The notes under the pieces were generated by a model, which worked only from the letters and a program-made list of their open reading frames with translations, made no database searches and had not been told where the DNA came from. Positions 10,401 to 19,840 of a stretch of 64,000 nucleotides of DNA are shown piece after piece (the first letter of the stretch is position 1; every line of letters starts with the position of its first letter). Position numbers and translations under genes: made by a program. The DNA lies in NCBI RefSeq assembly GCF_029784135.1, contig NC_073746.1:105795661-105859660 (forward strand). Reading direction: 5' to 3'. This DNA is from Toxorhynchites rutilus septentrionalis. Lineage: Eukaryota > Arthropoda > Insecta > Diptera > Culicidae.

Positions 10401-12761
10401 TTTAAGGTGAAGGTGGAAGCTAGCCACAAATGGCTGCCACAATGGCGCTCATTTCTTTCATCTCCCTCCCTCACCTCTCGCCCGAAAATCAATAATTTTG
10501 CGAAACAGTGTGAAGAAAATGATCGTTTTCGCACACTTCCCATCAAGTAATATCAACCAAACTCTAATCGATTACTCACAAGATATTAAATTTTCATCTG
10601 CTGTCGCACTGTATAGAGAAAAACGTCGGAAAACTCGAGCAAGTGCTCTGAAAGTTAAATTTTCGTTTTTCAATCTTCTGCAATGGTTTTGTTTGTATTG
10701 GTGGAAGCATCGTTATTTTTTCGACACTGATGCCAAACAACATCATCGAAACAGCTAGAAAAACCACTCAATAAAATGTTATTCCGGAGTCATAGCGTCC
10801 CATGTCATGAAAATCAATAGAATAAAATTATGTTGATATCAATACAATTATTATTTTTACGTTTAATGGGTCTATAATGTAAGTTTTAGCAACTTTAACA
10901 TTGGGTAAGAAAATTGTATTGCAGAGCTCGGAACACTACCACGGCTGCCTATGCTTTCAAAAACAGTAAACGGATAAGTATTAAATAGTAAAAAGAGAAG
11001 GGTTAAGGCTTTCCAACGTGAATATGTGAAAACAATACGATCAACAAAGGAAAATATTAAGGAATTATCAACATCGAGTTACTATGCGGAAGAACTTGTT
11101 AATACCAAAAGTGCCCCAATTCGCATGTGTTATAAATTTGCTCATGTTACGCTCGCGTATAATCAGAATCATATGCAAATGATTCTGAACACGAACTGAT
11201 GATTGCGCCGGCTAGTGACCATTCTATCCTGGATTCCTCGAGTCGAGAAAGACGCACCACGCTAGATATGGGGTACAGACTAGGGAGCGTTGCTGATTAA
11301 TGGTCAGCTGCATCCCAATAGGAAGTAGCCCGTGTCGGGCACACGTATAGAGCATCGAAGACTGCAACATACCAATTATGAGAACACTTGTAATACTAAC
11401 CTCGAGCCAACCGCGAGTAATCGGTTACATATTACTAACATAGTTGTAAGACAAAAATTGTCAAAATATTGGACTTCCGGCCCCGTCAGGCTAACGCCAC
11501 ATGTGCCTTAATAAAAAATATATTTTGGAAAAAAAAAATATGCAAATGCACTTTCTAAATATATTTATATTTGCAATTGTTCATCGGAACATATCGTTCA
11601 TACATTTTACTTTAGTATTGAATTGTTATTTGTTTTTTTTTCAAATGTATTCAAAGACTCGTGTCAATGAAGCGTCACACAGTCTGATAAGTGAATTGAT
11701 CTATTTACGTGTGCTTTGCTCTTCTCTCACAAACACTATTACCCCATTTTTACACGAGGGTTTACCTATACTACTACAATGGCTGGAGAGAAGAGCAAAG
11801 CACACATAAACAGATCAATTCACTTATCAGACTGTGTGGTGCTTCATTGATACGAGTCTTTGAATACATTTGAAAAAAAAAATAACAATTCAATACTGAA
11901 GTTAGATGTATGAACAAAATGTTCCGATGAACAATTGCATACATAAATATATATAGAAGGTGCATTTGCGTATGAAGTAAAATTCTGATTATACGCGAGC
12001 GTAACATGAGCAAATTCATAACACATGCGAAATGGGGCTCTTTTGATATTAACTAGTTCTTCCGCATAGTAACTCGATGCTGATAATTCATTAATATTTT
12101 CCTTCGTTGGTCGTATTGTTTCCACATATTCACGTTGGAGAGCCTTAACCCTTCTCTTCGTTGGCCGAGACATTTTGATTGAATGTAATGCTTTTCTGTT
12201 TTTGAAAGCATAGGCAGTCGTGGCAGTGTTCCGAGCTCTGCAATACAATTTTCTTACCCAATGTTAAAGTCGCTAAAACTTACATTATAGACCCATTAAA
12301 CGTAAAAACAATGATTGTATTGATATCAACACAATTTTATTCTATTGATTTTTATGACATGAAACGCTATGACTCACGAATAATATTTTATTGAGTGGTT
12401 TTTCTAGCTGTTCCGATTATGTTGTCTGGCATCAGTGTCGAAAAAATAACGATGCTTTCACCAATACAAACAAAACCATTGCCGAAGATTGAAAAAAGAA
12501 AATTTAACTTTCAGAGCACTTGCTCGAGTTTTCCGACGTTTTTCTCTATACAGTGCGACGGCAGATGAAAATTTAATATCTTGTGAGTAATCGATTAGAG
12601 TTTGGTTGATATTACCTGATGGGAAGTGTGCGAAAACGATCATTTTCTTCACACTGTTTCGCAAAATTATTGATTTTTGGGCGAGGAGTGAGGGAGGGAG
12701 ATGAAAGAAATGAGCGCCATTGTGGCAGCCATTTGTGGCTAGCTTCCACCTTCACCTTAAA
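10401..12761. mobile_element. Giant TTAA-flanked inverted-repeat (foldback) element
   Basis: The left arm starts TTTAAGGTGAAGGTGGAAGC at 10401, and its reverse complement ends at 12761, so the element is bordered by TTAA on both sides. The arms stay near-identical inward for about 970 bp: left 10401 to about 11732 (minus a 356-bp insertion), right about 11788 to 12761. They are separated by a spacer of about 55 bp. Open frames inside (10498-10758 +, 12458-12664 -) are the same sequence seen twice and show no domain. It is probably a long-TIR non-autonomous element using TTAA targets. An inverted duplication with gene-conversion-like arm identity is the alternative. Confidence 0.85.
11182..11537 (+). 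mobile_element. 5'-truncated retroposon inserted in hairpin left arm
   Basis: This 356-bp block has no counterpart in the right arm. It is flanked by a perfect 11-bp duplication ATATGCAAATG (11171-11181 and 11538-11548) and ends in an A-rich tail with AATAAA-like signals. The right arm shows the empty-site arrangement. These are hallmarks of target-primed retrotransposition. The body has no recognisable tRNA promoter boxes or coding, so it is likely the 3' end of a non-LTR element whose family I cannot name. Confidence 0.75.
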
Positions 12762-12774
12762 CTAATATGCACAT

Positions 12775-12928
12775 AATGTTGGAGAAAGCATACGGCGAGT
12801 GATGGGGTATCACAATGTTGAGTGATTCAAAAAGTTTAAAAGTGATAATTTTGACGTGAGGAACCTGAAAAACCACTGAAAGTGTTTGAAGGCGCTAAAT
12901 TTCAAACCTTTTTGGAAAACGATGGCCA
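12775..12928 (+). pseudogene. mariner transposase relic, 5' part (interrupted)
   Basis: Reading across two frames gives EKAYGE, a FDV block, then EKPLKVFEGAKFQTFLENDG with QTKQ. This matches the mariner N-terminal helix-turn-helix linker (family pattern GRPxxFxDxxLxxLLxEDxxQTQ). The next residues of the same domain, LAEKVNVDQSTVF, appear only after the LINE at 14117, so the transposase was split by that insertion. Frameshifts and stops show it was dead or has decayed. Confidence 0.65.
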
Positions 12929-14116
12929 AACTAAACAATAATTTCCATGAGAGTGGGTTCCTCCCAATCGAGGTGGTTCCAGAATGGTTTCGGAGTACCG
13001 CAAGGCAGCATTTTAGGACCTTTGCTATTCTCGCTGTTCGTTAACGACATCACCCGACTATTGCCTCATGGAACAAGGTTATGCTACGCTGACGACGTAA
13101 AAATTTATCTGCCAATTGAGACCACCAGAGACTGTTTGAGACTTCAAAGCTTGATTGATTTATTTGCGGAATGGTGCAGCTTTAATCATATGACAATCAG
13201 CATTCAGAAATGCACTGTTATCAGTTTTACCCGAAAAAAACAACCAATAGTTTTCGATTACAGCGTTAATGGCTCGTTACTCCAGCGAAGTGATAACGTG
13301 ACGGACCTAGGTGTTGTTTTGGACAGCCCAATGTCGTTTAGACAACATTATACATTCATCATCAATAAAGCGTACCGTCAGCTCGGAACAATCTTTCGAA
13401 TAGGTAGAGAATTTTGCGATCCTGGCACTTTACGAACTCTCTATTGTTCATTAGTTCGTTCCATCCTTGAGACAAGCTGTGTTGTTTGGAATCCGCATTA
13501 TGAGTACTGGATACTTCGAATTGAAAGGATACAAAAGTGCTTCATTCGTAGAATTTGCCGCATGCTGCCTTGGAGAAATAATGATAATTTGCCACCTTAT
13601 GAGGATCTTTGTCAGCTAGTTGGCATAGCTCCTCTCGAGCAGCGACGCAAGGATATTACCGTTAAGACCGTTCATAAAATCCTATCGGGATGCTTTGATT
13701 GCCCTGCTGTTCTGTCGCGAATTCAGCTGTACTGCTCTCTTCGGCCTCGACGGAACCAACATCTGCTACGGGTTGATGCGCATCGCACTAATTATGGTCT
13801 TCAAGAACCTATTCGTCAGATGACGTTAGAATATAATCGTCGTGGAAATTTATTGTCCTTTTAGAATATTTTGTGTGCAACTGTGAAATGTATGCGTAGT
13901 ATAGTATTGTCATAATTGTTATCCATCTTTGTTATTCGCCTAGTTTTTATGTCATTTTATTTTGTATACCATTGTGAAAGGATATTGGGTTTTTATGCCG
14001 CTTTGAGTTCGAATTTAACGTTTGCTCAAGGTGGCTTTTCCCAATCTAAGTTCCTTTTTTTACCATTAAGACTTATTGTCGGATGGTTTCGAATAATAAA
14101 TAAATAATAAATAAAT
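12929..14116 (+). mobile_element. 5'-truncated non-LTR retrotransposon (Jockey-like superfamily)
   Basis: The insertion carries the C-terminal half of a reverse transcriptase (12947-13864), a 3' UTR of about 230 bp and a tail of AATA repeats (14093-14116). It lies inside a mariner relic, with transposase-like sequence resuming on both sides. Its protein is related to the minus-strand fragment at 23917-24744, which has the same kind of tail. Clade placement is approximate. Confidence 0.75.
12947..13864 (+). pseudogene. Reverse transcriptase fragment of truncated LINE
   Basis: This 305-codon open stretch begins within the palm domain. It has GVPQGSILGPLLF (RT block 4/B'), then LCYADDVKIY with the catalytic YADD (block 5), then a thumb region with LGTIFRIGREF, SLVRSILETSCVVW, RIERIQKCFIRR and LPWRNNDNLPPYEDLC. 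The endonuclease, fingers and first catalytic Asp are missing, so it cannot function alone. The frame is intact from the truncation point to the stop, implying a fairly young insertion. The ATG at 12947 is probably chance; truncation may lie a few bases earlier. Confidence 0.85.
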
Positions 14117-14330
14117 AACTCGCAGAGAAAGTGAATGTTGACCAATCCACTGTTTTTGGACTTTTATAAGCCACGAAAAGATCCTAATGAATGGAAGATA
14201 GGTTCCACATGGTTTGACCGGCAAGCAACAAGCAAACCGGTAAAACATTTACGAAATTTTGATTGCCAGGAAGAAAGTTATTCCTGCATCGGATCGTGAC
14301 CGGGGATAAACAGGATAGCTTCTGAAGATT
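14117..14330 (+). pseudogene. mariner transposase relic, continuation
   Basis: Immediately after the LINE tail the sequence reads LAEKVNVDQSTVF (helix-turn-helix) and, about 150 bp later, FLHRIVTGDK, the block containing the first catalytic Asp of mariner. The stretch between is decayed and out of frame. Together with 12775-12928 it forms one mariner copy interrupted by the LINE. Confidence 0.75.
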
Positions 14331-14387
14331 ATTGTTCCCCATCAGTAGGATATTTCCGTATCCAATATTGGATGCATAAAACCTTGT

Positions 14388-15398
14388 GCCTCCAACGTAA
14401 CGCTCTCGTTTTCGAAGTCCCCCAAATATTCATTCATTCAGAATGAATTTAGATTCAACTTCAAACAAATGATCTCTAAATCAACGATAGTCCTACGTCA
14501 CCCTTGCGGTTATACCATAGATATAACCCACTTCCTGTTTTTTCTTCTGCTACCTGCTGCCGTTTTGCGATTGCGTTTGCCACTCGCCTCTCGCTGCAAC
14601 TGCCTGTTGACTTGATGTCCACCGAACCGAATGTGTTCTGTTCCGAATGCGGGTTTTCTTATCGTCGCGAGCAGCTTTGCCAGCTAACTCAATCACTTCG
14701 GCGGCCGAAACTATATAACGCCGGCTAGGTGGACTGGTGCACTGGTACTAACGCGCTCGGCCTAGCTACCCTTGCGGGGAACTCCAGATCAACACGAGCG
14801 GGAACTCCAGATCAAGGTTCGAGCGGGATTTTGCCTTTCCCTTCACTTTTCCTCCTTTACCATGTCCAGACATGGCTGCTTGGGTTGGTTTGTTGATGTG
14901 TTGTGATGCGAACCGATGTGGTGTACGGTTTGGATGAGAATGATCATTACGGAAGCGGAGCGGGGATTTTTAAGCTGACTGGCTAGCTCGAGAATTACTC
15001 ATGTGTGAGACTGCGACCAATGTTTCGTTCATTTTTTTTTTCTTTTTCCTTTCCAATCGTGTTTCATTCTACTTCGCTGCTGCTCTGGTTGCCCGTTTTG
15101 GTCGGCACGATTTGAGGAGCACAAAATGGACCAATCAAAAATGGGCACATAGTGCATTTGGACAATGCTTGATATTTCACAATTATTCAATTATTTATCT
15201 CAAGTAAAATGAAATGTTATTCGTTATGATAGATGCGTAGATATATTTCCTATCAATTGATGCAAAAACCTTTGCGATCTATTGAGAAATGCTCGAGTTA
15301 TAAGCGTTCCAAATCTTGCATTTTTTCCTACTTGTTCAGTGCCTAGATTTCCATTTCACTCCCTATATCTTCCGGTTAGACGTAGTCCTACGTCAAAA
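14388..15398 (-). repeat. Dispersed repeat with GACGTAG..CTACGTC palindrome and H2A insert
   Basis: GACGTAGTCCTACGTC, arms GACGTAG/CTACGTC, lies at 15379-15394, and a related TCCTACGTCA at 14491-14500. Sequence at 15210-15310 is the inverted homologue of 29120-29240. Near 14393 is a CGTAACGCTCTCGTTTTCGAAG motif shared with 35.01 kb. The piece in between contains an H2A pseudogene. Boundaries are approximate because no target duplication was found. Confidence 0.5.
14650..14873 (-). pseudogene. Histone H2A pseudogene
   Basis: Read from an ATG at 14873 on the minus strand, the first residues are MSGHGKGGKVKGKAKSRSN, matching the histone H2A N-terminal tail apart from Arg4 to His. The LQFPVGRIHRLL region is then scrambled, with GGAACTCCAGATCAA present twice. 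It continues as RKGS-stop-AERVSTSAPVHLAGVI, then after a frameshift AAEVIELAGKAARDDKKTR. The C-terminal third (IIPRHLQLAIRN onward) is absent and is replaced by repeat sequence. No intron would be expected in H2A, so retrocopy and transposon capture both fit. It is clearly non-functional. Confidence 0.85.
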
Positions 15399-15746
15399 GT
15401 GAATATACATATGTATTTCAAGGATCCCGAGCGGAAATGATCGTGAGTTGATCTCGGGATCTCGGTCATATCGAGATACAGATCACCAAATCGCTTTGAA
15501 AAGAAGAAAATGTTGTGTTTTTGTTACCGTCGAAATACAGAACAATTTAATGTTGTCTTAGTAGAACTTTGTGTTTGTTTTTATTTTAGTAGAAAATTTG
15601 TTTTTTTCTGTGACAGGTCCGCCCAGCTGTCACTGTCACTGCCTCTGACAGTAACTGGAAACAGGAAGGATGGATTGAACAGAGGGAAAGGAGGAGAAGA
15701 ACGGAGAACGAGGAGGGAAAAGGAAGTTTAAAAGGAAAGCGGAAAC
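15399..15746. other. Intergenic; purine-rich stretch
   Basis: No gene is supported. The stretch 15640-15745 is strongly purine-rich on the plus strand (GGAAAGGAGGAGAAG-like) and leads into the retroposon module. Confidence 0.4.
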
Positions 15747-15826
15747 GATTGGATCGGTCTTAGAGGCGAATGAACTGCAAAGTTTAAAGCCTTTTAAAAC
15801 AAAGAAGAAGAAGAAGATTGGATCGG
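15747..15826 (+). mobile_element. Very short 3'-module retroposon with 11-bp TSD
   Basis: Perfect direct repeats GATTGGATCGG at 15747-15757 and 15816-15826 flank only 58 bp. These are the module TAGAGGCGAATGAACTG..GTTTAAAGCC followed by an AAAC(AAG)n tail. This is the 3' terminus of an unknown retroelement inserted by target-primed reverse transcription after extreme 5' truncation. The same module recurs at least seven times in the window. Confidence 0.75.
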
Positions 15827-15833
15827 GCCATTC

Positions 15834-16011
15834 GTTGCGTGGACACCGACTGGACAACATCGTTGCTGGACGAGCTGGACGGCGAGGGATCGAGTGCCTT
15901 TCTCAAGGCAAGAGTGAGGAGGTATAGTGCTGGAGTAGAGTAAAGTTTTCCAAGGGCCTTTTTCAAGGCTAGAGACTTATGAACTGAAAAAAATTAAAGT
16001 CTCTATGATAC
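15834..16011 (+). mobile_element. Longer 3' end of the same retroelement family
   Basis: From GTGGACACCGACTGGACAAC (15840) to GTCTCTATGATAC, this block matches the reverse complement of 46625-46800. It includes GAGGGATCGAGTGCCTTTCTCAAGG-type sequence and ends in the tail module AGAGACTTATGAACTG. It probably represents the last 175 bp of the full-length element. The short insertion at 15747 sits at its 5' edge. Confidence 0.6.
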
Positions 16012-16379
16012 AAAACCTCCCTTCCTTCCTTGGATCGGGCATTGAGGTCCAAGATAGAAAGCAATATAGACGTGAATTGAGAAAAGGAAAGTTTTTTGAG
16101 ACACGGACAGCTGTGGAGCTAAAGTACGCGAGGAGTGCCAGCCACAGACACTTGAGGGTGTTAGCGATACCATCTGACGACACGATTTCTATCCACCGAC
16201 TAACGGGGCAGAAGTGTGGAAGCAAGACCATTGGGACAACCTTCCTGAGGGAAAGCAGTTTTCGCCATTCGGGAACACAATTCGTCCACGAAACGAAGCA
16301 GCATCATCCCGCATTCTGGAGGAGTCAACTATCATTGGAACCTGGCAATGTTCTCAGGGAATAACGAAGTTTAATCTTG

Positions 16380-16541
16380 TATGGCCTTTTGAAAACCGGT
16401 GAAACTGTTGGTTGTGAACACTTAATCGAGTCGTTTTCAATCTTTCCGGAAAACGACCGGAATAATCCAAAAACGCAACACAAAGTGATTTTTCTTGATG
16501 ACAATGCTTCGTCGCATCGCCTCACAGCGGAGAATAGCTGA
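16380..16541 (+). pseudogene. mariner transposase relic, central block
   Basis: An open stretch of 53 codons reads YGLLKTGETVGCEHLIESFS, then RNNPKTQHKVIFLDDNASSH and a stop. This matches mariner YELLKPGETxN and KVIFxHDNARPH, the block with the second catalytic Asp, with His replaced by Asp before DNA. Flanking blocks are not readable. The 119-codon frame at 16005-16364 just upstream has no domain. Confidence 0.7.
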
Positions 16542-16607
16542 CCATCAGCAAAAATTGAAAATTGCCTCGGCTCTTTCGTAATATTTTTACGTTACGTGCC
16601 TCCTAAT

Positions 16608-17080
16608 ACCTCCACATGCCAAATATGGATCAATTTGCTTGATTAGTTCTCGAGTTATGTAGAAATTTGTGTTTCAGTTGTATGGGAGCCCCCCTTTTGA
16701 GAGGGGGAAGGAGTGTCGAGCTTCCATAGAAACGTTTAACGATTCCTGAAACCTCTATATGCTAAGTTTGATTCCATTTGTTTGATTAGTTCTGGAGTTG
16801 TTCAGCACCTTCCCCCCACCCTCTTTAGAGAGGGGAAAGGAGTGTCAAACCACCATAAAAACATGTATTGTTCCCTAAGACCTCCATATGCTAAATTTGG
16901 TTCCATTTGCTTGATTAGTTCTCGAGTTATGCAGATATGTGTGTTCCATTTGTATGGCAGACCCCCTTAGAGAGGGGGGAGGGTGCTCGAACTATCATGA
17001 GAACCTTCCCCGACCCCCAGTGGTTTCCGAGTCCATAAGAATCAGACAGACAGAAATCCATTTTTATAGATAAAAAAGAT
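16608..17080 (+). repeat. Three tandem units of ~130-143 bp
   Basis: Units begin with ACCTCCACATGCC-like sequence at 16608, 16751 and 16880. Each contains TTGCTTGATTAGTTCTCGAGTTATG, then a C-run/G-run pair around GAGAGGGGG and GTGTC. The array ends in GACAGACAGAAATCC and a T-rich stretch, a terminus seen in several insect RTE-like elements (weak inference). No coding sequence is present. Confidence 0.65.
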
Positions 17081-17180
17081 AGAATATAGGCTCCTTGAAT
17101 ATGTTTGTAGTGTTATACCACCATGTTCATGAAATTTTATGAATTTGCTTATATCTTTCAACAACTTTTCCAAATATATC

Positions 17181-17302
17181 ATTATGGTAAAAATATATGG
17201 TTAGGAGTTACGTTGAAAAACATTTGAAGACATGTGAGTTAATACGAAACGTAGCGATAATGTTTTTCAACGTAACTCCTAAACATATAGTTTTATCATA
17301 AT
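17181..17302. repeat. 44-bp-arm hairpin
   Basis: The arm at 17181-17224 (centre TTAGGAGTTACGTTGAAAAA) is the near-perfect reverse complement of 17259-17302, with a 34-bp loop. It may be a small foldback element or a MITE core. It has no coding capacity. Confidence 0.65.
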
Positions 17303-17547
17303 GTTCATATTAAAAGAGATCGGATACTGTACGCTACAAAGCAAACTCTTGAATAGAGAGTCAAAATAGATATCGGGCAGTAGCTCTTCGATATTATGGA
17401 AGCTGCCTGTTTTGTGGGCTGGAATTATCGACGTAAGCTGTCAAGCTTCAGGAAAGTTACCGTCTCGCAGGGATGGGTTGTAAATCTATATAACAAGTCT
17501 GTCAAACATTGCTTCACAATTCTTGTTGAAAACAGTAGGAATAAGCA

Positions 17548-17741
17548 CCCCTATTCTGTATTTCGATCGATTCGAAATATTTCGAACGACTTGATAAAAT
17601 TCCATTCTGTATTTCGTTCGAGTTCTGTTTCTTTTCGAACATTAAATGGACAAAACGTTCGAAATAGGGAATGCGAAATTATAACTCGAACGAAATAACG
17701 GTTTCGAACGAAATGGAAATCCGTCGGGATACGGAATAGGG
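17548..17741. mobile_element. Small TTCGAA-rich MITE, 194 bp
   Basis: Ends read CCCTATTCTGTATTTCG at 17548 and, inverted, CCCTATTCCGTATCCCG from 17741. The interior is a string of TTCGAAC/GTTCGAA palindromes that would fold on itself. Target duplication is unclear. Confidence 0.5.
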
Positions 17742-19840
17742 CTGAGATCAGCACCAAAAAAAAGGAAAGAAAAAGGGGGTGTAAGTGCCATGCTTGATTT
17801 TATCTTCATCGGCTTTCTCGGTCATAACATAGCTGCAAACATATTCCAAGCTGTATTTGACAAATTCGGTTTCTATAGTAAAATCAAATTGGAACATTTT
17901 TGTAGTATTTTTGTATTAGCGAAAGAAAAAGTTGATGAAGAGAGAATCGATCAAGTCACTTAAACCCCTTTTCATTTTGAACACCTCAATTATGATAATA
18001 GTGGCGCAGTCGGATCAATCAAATGTAATTTCACCGATGCATCTAAATTTATCACGAAAGCTGGTTAATCTTGAAATCCAAAATTTCTTCAGGCGAGAGG
18101 TACTCAAATTGCTTTAAGCATGGGTGAAGATCATATCTATAGAATGAGTATAATTTGAAATAATAATTCTTTATTTTCTAAACAAACAAATTTGGTTTAT
18201 TTTTACAACAAAAGAGCATGGTTAGATTCTGATTCCGATTTCAACTCCAATCCCGATTCCGATACCATTACAGTTTATTTATAAAAAACGTATCAATTTG
18301 ATTGATGTATACGATCTCCATTGACCATGAACATCAAAGTGGCTTCACTGACTACCATCAAGAATACTGATAACGTTATTACGTCGTATCACACATCGGT
18401 TGAAACGTCGACTAATAACGAATTTGTGTGTATTATACCGATTCGTATGCAAAGGGTCGTTGTCCTTAACACTACTTGTGCTACTTTTCTTCTTCACCCT
18501 GCCTCCCCATGCAAACATTCCTTTGTCCACAAGATCAATATATCTTAGTACGCAGCACACAAACAAAAACGACACATTCATGAACTTCACCTCATGGGCT
18601 CATGGACAACATCATCTAATATTTAAATCCCCCTCGCCCGTGAGCTACATTTTTGTATACTGAAGCAAACTGCTGTATGTGGAATCGCTGTCGCGACATC
18701 GTTCCAGACCATTTCTTCCAGCCTGCATTTGAACTGACCCACAGGCACTCGTCTAGGATTTATGGGGGAGAACATCTCTACACCTGTGAGGGTGAATGTA
18801 ACGTCATCACTTACTGGTATGAACAGAAGAGTTAGAGCATTTACAGATACACGCGTAAAAGAAACCGTTTCAATACTAGTATTATGGGATTATGAAATTG
18901 CGTTTATTGTAAACAATGATTATTTGATGGGTAACTGATAACGATTTTTAAATTAATTTCCAATACATTATTTTATATGATGTTATTGTTTTAAATTGCT
19001 CGATAAGCCCTACTGTTATTATAGTAGTACAATTGCTCTAACTCACCACCGTAGATTATCTTGAATACTAACTATCGTTGTCTTTCCGACTCAGTAACAG
19101 TACAAGGAATATTCAGCTTGCAAAAGCATTCACTAAATCGCAATGTTTAATTCATGTTTCCAGGAAAATTGCCAAAAAAGTTTCAATTTTTCACACCACT
19201 TTTGAAATACAACGCCCGATTTTCACTCGATGAAAACTCCCGAAAGACTGAAAAGGAAAACTCCCAGCGTACGCATACGCAGACAATATCCTTGCTGGGC
19301 CTTTCCCACCTCCTTCAACGGGGCTGATAAAATTCTCCACTGAGCATATATCTTCACTCGCTCCGTTGGCGTTTCTCTCAAGCGACCAGATTCGGAGAGC
19401 ATCGATACCGTCATCATCAGGCAGACCAAGTAGGATGTGGAGACGCGGGTGGTTTGTCTAGCATGTGCTCGCGGAACGTCAGCAGCCACAACGAAAACAA
19501 CTGATGATGACGACTTGTTGTCGCGTCGAACCGGTTCGGAGACACACAGCCAGAGAGGGAACGGCGTCTGTGTCTGTAAGCATGTGCTGTTTTGGGGGGG
19601 GGGGGGATGTACGATATACATAAACAAAAACGTCATCCTTATGTGCCCAGAGCATCTCATAGAATGGGATGGTATGCAAATTTCGCTTGGATGAACAGTA
19701 ATTAGCTTGTTGCACAGGAATAATCCGATGAATATTAAAATTTGGTTTGATAGGGTTCTATGGATCGTCTGTATATTGAAACAGTAATTGTTACATTTGT
19801 ATGATTTAGAGTGTGAGCCCTATTTTTAACGACTAAATAT
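17742..19840. other. Intergenic, no supported gene
   Basis: Several 60-145-codon frames (for example 18321-18548 +, 18400-18663 +, 19223-19660 -) lack domains and overlap in conflicting frames. A G-run at 19597-19608 may mark slippage. I see no repeats with paired ends here. Confidence 0.45.

Noticed and set aside
10498..10758. 86-codon frame with a near-identical 68-codon frame at 12458-12664
   Set aside because: The similarity follows from the two arms of one hairpin element; the peptide shows no domain.
15640..15745. Purine-rich stretch as a regulatory element
   Set aside because: Only base composition supports it, and it lies in repeat-rich DNA with no gene nearby.
19223..19660. 145-codon minus-strand frame
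   Set aside because: No domain; frames overlap on both strands and include a homopolymer G-run.
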